Source of the DNA: Tersicoccus mangrovi
Lineage (GTDB): Bacteria > Actinomycetota > Actinomycetes > Actinomycetales > Micrococcaceae
NCBI RefSeq assembly: GCF_036881825.1
Contig: NZ_JBAJMW010000001.1
Location: 434,001 to 498,000 of the forward strand
DNA: 64,000 bases
Reading direction: 5' to 3'
In this document: one piece after another, positions 59,659 through 64,000 of the stretch
How the letters are laid out: each line of letters opens with the position of its first letter
Position numbering within the stretch: the first letter of the stretch is position 1
Made by a program: the position numbers and the translations under genes
The notes under the pieces: generated by a model
Seen by the model: the letters and a program-made list of their open reading frames with translations, nothing else
What the model was told of the DNA's origin: nothing
The model's database searches: none

Positions 59659-60771
59659 TCATGCCTCTCTGGTGGGTGTGGTCTCCGGCGCGTCGTCCGT
59701 GGCCGGATCCTGCGCGGGAGCGTTCTGTGTGGTGGTGGTCGAGGGGCCGGGCGGGGCGCCCGTCCGCGGTGCCCCGCCGGAACGGCGCCGGGCCAGCCGG
59801 CGCAGCGCGCGCGGCAGGCTGACGAGGCCGTCGGGGAGCAGGAAGAGCACGGCGAGCAGCAGGACGCCCTGCGTCACCGTGGTCAGGTTGGGGTCGATCG
59901 CGTTGGTCAGCTGGGGCACCAGCACGTAGAAGGCGCCGCCGATCAGCGACCCGGCGATGCTGCCGGCGCCGCCGATGACCATGGCCGCCAGCAGCGAGAT
60001 CGAGTGCCCGAAGCTCATGGTCTCCGGGGAGGTGTACTGCACGGCGGCGATGTAGAGGAAGCCGCTGGCGCCGCCGAAGATCGAGGCGATCGTGAAGGCG
60101 AGCACCTTCGTCCAGTACGGGGAGATGCCCATCGCGGAGGCGACGGCCTCGTTGTTCTTGACGACGCTGAACGCGCGGCCGTACTTGCCTCGCACGAGCC
60201 GCCGGGCCAGCAGGAAACCGGCGCCCGCGACGACGAGGATGATGTAGTACTGCCACTGGTCGTTGAACAGGCCGGACCAGTCGGGGGCGTTCGAGAAGAT
60301 CGCCGAGACGCCCTGCGAGCCGCCCGTGAACTCGTCGAGGCGCTTGGCGAGCGGCACCCCGACGATGGGCAGGGCGATCGTCACCATGGCGATCGCCAGT
60401 CCCCCGAGCCGGGCGGCGGCCAGGGCCACCAGCAGCCCGACGACCCCCGGGATGACGCAGGCGGCGATCAGCACGACGACGATGTTCCACCCCTGCGTGA
60501 CGCCGTAGGCGGTGACGTAGGCGCCGAGGCCGAGGAAGAAGATCTGCCCCAGGTTCACCTGGCCCGTGTAGCCCATCACGACGTTCAGGCCGAGGATGGC
60601 GACGGCGTAGACGCCGATGCGCACGAGGGTCTGGTTGCCCAGCGGCGGCAGGACGAACGGGAGTACCAGCACGACGACGACGGCGAGCACGGTCAAGCCC
60701 ACCACCAACGGCCGGCGACGAGCGCCGGGAGCCCGGGAGGATCGCCGGGACGAACGGGTCACTGTGCTCAT
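59659..60771 (-). CDS. livM: Branched-chain-type ABC permease LivM
   Basis: A 370-residue permease with about nine helices. The conserved MGYTGQVNLGQIFFLGLGAYVTAYG and MVIGGAGSIAGSLIGGAFYVLVPQL motifs identify LivM. An Arg/Ser-rich N-terminus and Pro/Thr-rich C-terminus extend it. ATG 60771 follows the livH stop directly (TAGATG). Confidence 0.94.
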   Translation of the reverse strand: MSTVTRSSRRSSRAPGARRRPLVVGLTVLAVVVVLVLPFVLPPLGNQTLVRIGVYAVAILGLNVVMGYTGQVNLGQIFFLGLGAYVTAYGVTQGWNIVVVLIAACVIPGVVGLLVALAAARLGGLAIAMVTIALPIVGVPLAKRLDEFTGGSQGVSAIFSNAPDWSGLFNDQWQYYIILVVAGAGFLLARRLVRGKYGRAFSVVKNNEAVASAMGISPYWTKVLAFTIASIFGGASGFLYIAAVQYTSPETMSFGHSISLLAAMVIGGAGSIAGSLIGGAFYVLVPQLTNAIDPNLTTVTQGVLLLAVLFLLPDGLVSLPRALRRLARRRSGGAPRTGAPPGPSTTTTQNAPAQDPATDDAPETTPTREA

Positions 60772-61653
60772 CTAGACGCGCACCACGACTTTCCGGCCGA
60801 ACAGGCCCTGGGGGCGGAGGATCAGGATGATGAAGATCAGCACGAACGGCACCGCGATCTTCAGGTCGTGCCCGATGAACGGCACGTACACGGACACGAG
60901 GTTCTCCAGCACGCCGATCGCCCAGGCCGCCACGACGGCGCCGAGCGGGCTGTCGAGGCCCCCGAGGATCACCGCGGCGAGCGCGTAGACGAGGGCGCCG
61001 TCGAGCATGCCGGGCGTCAGGGTCAGCTGCGGGGCGACCAGCGAGCCGGCGACGGCGCCGAGCGCGGCGGCCAGGCCCCAGCCGACCATCAGCAGCCGCC
61101 CGACGGGCAGCCCGGACAGGGCGGAGGAGCGCGGGTTGTCGGCCACTGCGCGCAGGGCGAGCCCGAGCTTGGTGCGCTGGAACAGCACCTGCAGGATCAC
61201 CATGATGACGACGATCGTGGCCGTCGTCGCCAGGGACCGGACGCTCACCACGGCGCCGAGCACGTCGACGCTCGTCAGCGGGAACAGCGAGGGGAACTGG
61301 AGGTTGTTGTAGCCCCAGATCAGCGCCGTGACACCGGTGACGAGGGTGAGCAGGCCGATGGTGACGACGACGGCGGTGTCCGGGTCCCCGCCCTCGAACC
61401 GCCGGATCAGGAACCGCTCGAGCAGGCCGCCGAGCACGAAGGACAGCACGATCGCGATGAGCACCGCGAGCAGCAGCGGCACCCCGGCGTTGACGCAGGC
61501 GTACGCGACGTAGGCGCTGAGCACGGCCAGGCCGCCCTGCGCGAAGTTGATCAGGCCGGTCGCCTGGTTGACGAGCACGATAGCCAGGGCGAGGGCCGCG
61601 TAGATGGACCCGGTCGACAGTCCGTCGATCACGAGCTGGATGAAGGTTCCCAT
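60772..61653 (-). CDS. livH: Branched-chain-type ABC permease LivH
   Basis: A 293-residue permease with about eight helices. Conserved features are GLSTGSIYAALALAIVLVNQATGLINFAQGGLAVLSAYVAY and VILGGLDSPLGAVVAAWAIGVLENLVSVY. It pairs with LivM. Its start is five bases beyond the livF stop. Confidence 0.95.
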   Translation of the reverse strand: MGTFIQLVIDGLSTGSIYAALALAIVLVNQATGLINFAQGGLAVLSAYVAYACVNAGVPLLLAVLIAIVLSFVLGGLLERFLIRRFEGGDPDTAVVVTIGLLTLVTGVTALIWGYNNLQFPSLFPLTSVDVLGAVVSVRSLATTATIVVIMVILQVLFQRTKLGLALRAVADNPRSSALSGLPVGRLLMVGWGLAAALGAVAGSLVAPQLTLTPGMLDGALVYALAAVILGGLDSPLGAVVAAWAIGVLENLVSVYVPFIGHDLKIAVPFVLIFIILILRPQGLFGRKVVVRV

Positions 61654-61658
61654 GCGGC

Positions 61659-62369
61659 TCAGCCCCCCAGGTAGGCGCGGCGGATCTCGTCCTTGCCCGC
61701 GAGCTCGGCCGAGGTGCCGGTCAGCACGGACCGGCCCGTCTCGAGCACGGTCGCGGTGTCGACGAGGGTGAAGGCGAGATTGGCGTTCTGCTCGACGACG
61801 AGCATCGCGATGCCCGACTCGATCCGCAGCCGGCGGATGGCCGCGTACACGGTCTTCGCCGTTCCCGGCGCCAGGCCGAGGGACGCCTCGTCGAGCAGGA
61901 GCAGGCGGGGCCGGGCCATGAAGGCGCGCCCGACGGCCAGCATCTGCTGCTCCCCGCCGGAGAGCGCCGCGGCCCGTGAGCCGATCCGCTCCTGCAGCTG
62001 GGGGAAGAGGTCGAGGCAGTAGTCGACGTCGGCGGCGATCTGCCGGCGGTCCCGCCGCCGGTACGCCCCGACGGCCAGGTTCTCCCGCACGGTCAGCTGG
62101 GCGAGGGTGCCTCGACCCTCCGGCACGTGGGCGATGCCGAGCGCCGCGACCTGCTCGGGCCGCAGCCCCCGGATGCTCCGGCCGTCGAAGGTGATGGTCC
62201 CGCCCGTGCGGACGGCGCCGCTGATGGCGCGCAGGGTCGTCGTCTTGCCGGCGCCGTTCGCGCCGAGCACGCCGACCGCCCCGCCCTCGGGCACGGACAG
62301 GGTGATCCCGTCCAGCACCTGCACCGGGCCGTACGAGGCAGTGACGCCGTCGAGCTCAAGCAGCGTCAT
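61659..62369 (-). CDS. livF: ABC transporter ATP-binding protein LivF
   Basis: A 236-residue ATPase. Walker A is GVLGANGAGKTTTLRAI, the signature ALSGGEQQMLAVGRAFM, and Walker B LLLLDEASLGLAPG. It overlaps livG by 14 bases. Confidence 0.95.
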   Translation of the reverse strand: MTLLELDGVTASYGPVQVLDGITLSVPEGGAVGVLGANGAGKTTTLRAISGAVRTGGTITFDGRSIRGLRPEQVAALGIAHVPEGRGTLAQLTVRENLAVGAYRRRDRRQIAADVDYCLDLFPQLQERIGSRAAALSGGEQQMLAVGRAFMARPRLLLLDEASLGLAPGTAKTVYAAIRRLRIESGIAMLVVEQNANLAFTLVDTATVLETGRSVLTGTSAELAGKDEIRRAYLGG

Positions 62370-63138
62370 CGGCCGCGTCCTTCCCCAGATAGGCCTCGAT
62401 CACCCGCGGATCCGCCTGCGCCTGCGCCGCGGTGCCCTCCATCAGCTTGCTGCCGTGGTCCAGGACGACGACGCGGTCGGTCAGCGCGGAGATCAGCCCC
62501 ATGTGGTGCTCGACGATGACGACCGTGATGTCGTGCTCGTCCCGGATCTGCCGCACCGAGGCGATCAGCTGGTCGACCTCCCCGTGGGAGAGGCCGGCGG
62601 CGGGCTCGTCGAGCAGCAGCAGGGAGGGCCGCGACAGGAGGGCCCTCCACAGTTCGATGCCCTTGTGCAGGCCGTGGGAGAGCTCGTCGGCGGGCAGGTG
62701 CGCGGCCCAGCCCAGGCCCGCACCCTCGAGCATCGCGAGCGCCTCGCCCCGCAGGTCCCGTTCGGCCCGCGCCGTCGAGGGCAGTCCGAGGGCCCAGGAC
62801 ACCGGGCCGCCGGGCAGCCGCGTGTGGCCGCCGAGCAGGACGTTGTCCAGCACAGTCGCGTTCAGGCGCAGGGCCGGATGCTGGAAGGTCCGGGACAGCC
62901 CGAGCCGCGCGAGCTTCGACGGCGCGCTGCCCACCACCTCGGTGTCGTCGATGGTGATCGAGCCGCCGGTGGGCCGGTAGTGGCCGCTGATGCAGTTGAA
63001 CAGCGACGTCTTGCCCGCCCCGTTGGGGCCCACGAGACCGAGGATCGATCCTGGTTCGACGTCGAAGCTCACCCCCGACAGCACCTTGACGCCGCCGAAC
63101 TGCAGGCTGACGTCGTGAAGGCTCAGGCCAGCGGCCAT
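62356..63138 (-). CDS. livG: ABC transporter ATP-binding protein LivG
   Basis: A 260-residue ATPase. Walker A is GLVGPNGAGKTSLFNCISG, Walker B LLLLDEPAAGLSHGE, and His-loop VIVEHHMG. The signature is LSHGLHKGIELWRAL instead of the usual LSYGxQRRLEIARAL, a modest deviation. ATG 63138 was chosen over a longer frame to 63180. First gene of the liv operon, downstream of a canonical promoter. Confidence 0.93.
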   Translation of the reverse strand: MAAGLSLHDVSLQFGGVKVLSGVSFDVEPGSILGLVGPNGAGKTSLFNCISGHYRPTGGSITIDDTEVVGSAPSKLARLGLSRTFQHPALRLNATVLDNVLLGGHTRLPGGPVSWALGLPSTARAERDLRGEALAMLEGAGLGWAAHLPADELSHGLHKGIELWRALLSRPSLLLLDEPAAGLSHGEVDQLIASVRQIRDEHDITVVIVEHHMGLISALTDRVVVLDHGSKLMEGTAAQAQADPRVIEAYLGKDAADDAA

Positions 63139-63217
63139 CTCCTGCACCCCATTCTTGCGCCATTGCGTGGACTCGTGCACGGGACTGACATGGCGATTCT
63201 CGCCCCCCGGTGACCTG

Positions 63218-63247
63218 ACCGTACGGAGTAGGCAACGAGATTGTCAA
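63218..63247 (-). promoter_or_regulatory. Sigma-70-type promoter of the liv operon
   Basis: On the minus strand, TTGACA (63247-63242) and TACGGT (63223-63218) are separated by 18 bp, about 80 bp before livG. Confidence 0.6.
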
Positions 63248-63302
63248 CGATTTTGCCGGACGTGTCCGCGATGCGGATCGCGGACAGCTCCAGCGGGGTG
63301 GA

Positions 63303-64000
63303 TCAGCGGGCGGCGGTGCGCCATCCGCCCTGGTACTCGGTGCGCGCCGTGACCGAGTACGGCGTCGGGCTGACGACCGCGCGCACGCTGATCTGCTCGT
63401 GCGGTTCGACCGTGGCCTTGCCCGATCCGCCGTCCGGCTCACCCCACACGACGCGCACCTCGGTGCCGATCGGCACGTCGGCGTCCAGCGTCGCCAGGGA
63501 CAGGCCGCGGCGCTCGTTGGCCGTGACCCCGGTGAAGAGGGACAGGCCGACGGTCGTGCCGTCCGCGTCGACCACGGCGTCGTAGTTCGAGGAGCCGTAG
63601 TTGGCGTTGGGCAGATCGAAGAACTGGTAGCCGGGGCGGTCGCGGTCGAGGAACGACGCCCAGATCGACGTGAGGTCCTCGTCGTTCCAGGCGAGGGTGA
63701 CCTTCTTGCGCTGCGCGGCCGGGTCGAGGGCCTCGAGGGCGTCCCGGCCGATGAAGTCGTGGTCGAACTTGACGAAGGAGCCGTAGCCCAGCTCCCACGG
63801 GTTGAGGTAGTAGTCCTCGATGTTCTCCGAGACGAAGGAACCGGCCAGGGCGTTGCCGGCCTCGTAGCTGGCGGCGGGGAGCCACTCGCGGTAGGCGCGC
63901 TCGGCCTCGCCGGTGTACACGGCGGGCAGCGGCGAGGGGATCCAACCGGACTCGAGGGTGTTCGAGGAGTACGCCCGGGACCCGCACGGCTCGATGCCGA
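63303..64000 (-). CDS. GcvT-like aminomethyltransferase / LigM-type O-demethylase (5' end beyond window)
   Basis: The C-terminal 231 residues of a folate-binding GcvT-superfamily protein. The visible part begins GIEPCGSRAYSSNTLESGWI, then PSPLPAVYTGEAERAYREWL, and contains FVSENIEDYYLNPWELGYGSF, KFDHDFIGRDALEAL, and an OB-like C-terminal domain with VTANERRGLSLATLD. The TLESGWIPSPLP segment is reminiscent of LigM/DesA-type tetrahydrofolate-dependent aryl O-demethylases. It may share substrate logic with the liv importer that follows it on the same strand after 164 bp. Confidence 0.8.
   Translation of the reverse strand, partial: GIEPCGSRAYSSNTLESGWIPSPLPAVYTGEAERAYREWLPAASYEAGNALAGSFVSENIEDYYLNPWELGYGSFVKFDHDFIGRDALEALDPAAQRKKVTLAWNDEDLTSIWASFLDRDRPGYQFFDLPNANYGSSNYDAVVDADGTTVGLSLFTGVTANERRGLSLATLDADVPIGTEVRVVWGEPDGGSGKATVEPHEQISVRAVVSPTPYSVTARTEYQGGWRTAAR

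Overview
The window is chromosomal DNA of a very GC-rich actinobacterium. Gene content and order suggest Micrococcales, possibly near the Micrococcaceae; that placement is inference. The clues are menaquinone genes, System II cytochrome c assembly, the 32-residue ribosomal protein bS22 beside an excisionase-like HTH gene, a Tad pilus operon, a MarP-type protease and a PonA-type PBP. From memory, the two halves resemble the M. tuberculosis neighbourhoods around Rv0496-Rv0548 and Rv3646c-Rv3683. Many genes start exactly 6-7 nt after a -10 hexamer, so leaderless mRNAs look common.

Region 1 (1-4300) is accessory. It holds a TetR gene cut by the window edge, facing a membrane protein gene across two operator-like palindromes. 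Next comes the most unusual locus: one gene for a winged-helix plus PD-(D/E)XK (DUF559/Vsr-like) protein, with eight hairpin repeats upstream (six of them in a 288-bp tandem array) and four related hairpins downstream.

Region 2 (4300-16400) carries lactate dehydrogenase, menB-menE-menA, two small membrane proteins, the operon PGM-like/resA/ccdA/resB/ccsB for cytochrome c maturation, a YceI gene behind a palindromic operator, and a Tyr/Gln-repeat membrane protein.

Region 3 (16400-30800) has glutaredoxin, bS22, an excisionase-like HTH, ArsR, AcuC, TrkH-TrkA, ProC, a sugar-phosphate isomerase-like gene, Ppx/GppA, TopA, a pentapeptide-repeat protein, a large methyltransferase and a PNPOx-like protein. 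Two similar candidate small transcripts lie between proC and the isomerase gene, on the opposite strand.

Region 4 (30800-45300) has an MrfA/YprA-like helicase, a GNAT gene with the same palindrome as yceI, the Tad operon (ssd-tadA-tadB-tadC-DUF4244-tadE-tadE2), a family A DNA polymerase lacking an obvious exonuclease, a CoA-type Nudix gene, nth and a large Asp-rich membrane protein.

Region 5 (45300-55200) has acs, aroQ, marP, a Crp/GlxR regulator, a degenerate Nudix protein, ridA, DUF4177, ponA and a metallophosphoesterase. CRP-like sites lie in the crp promoter and at about -40 of acs.

Region 6 (55200-64000) has tRNA-Pro(CGG), whose 3' end was the target of a complete 1380-bp IS481-family insertion with a 15-bp duplication. 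It continues with a GlxA-type AraC regulator, a LivKMHFG branched-chain-type ABC importer operon, and the 3' end of a GcvT/LigM-like O-demethylase or aminomethyltransferase gene.
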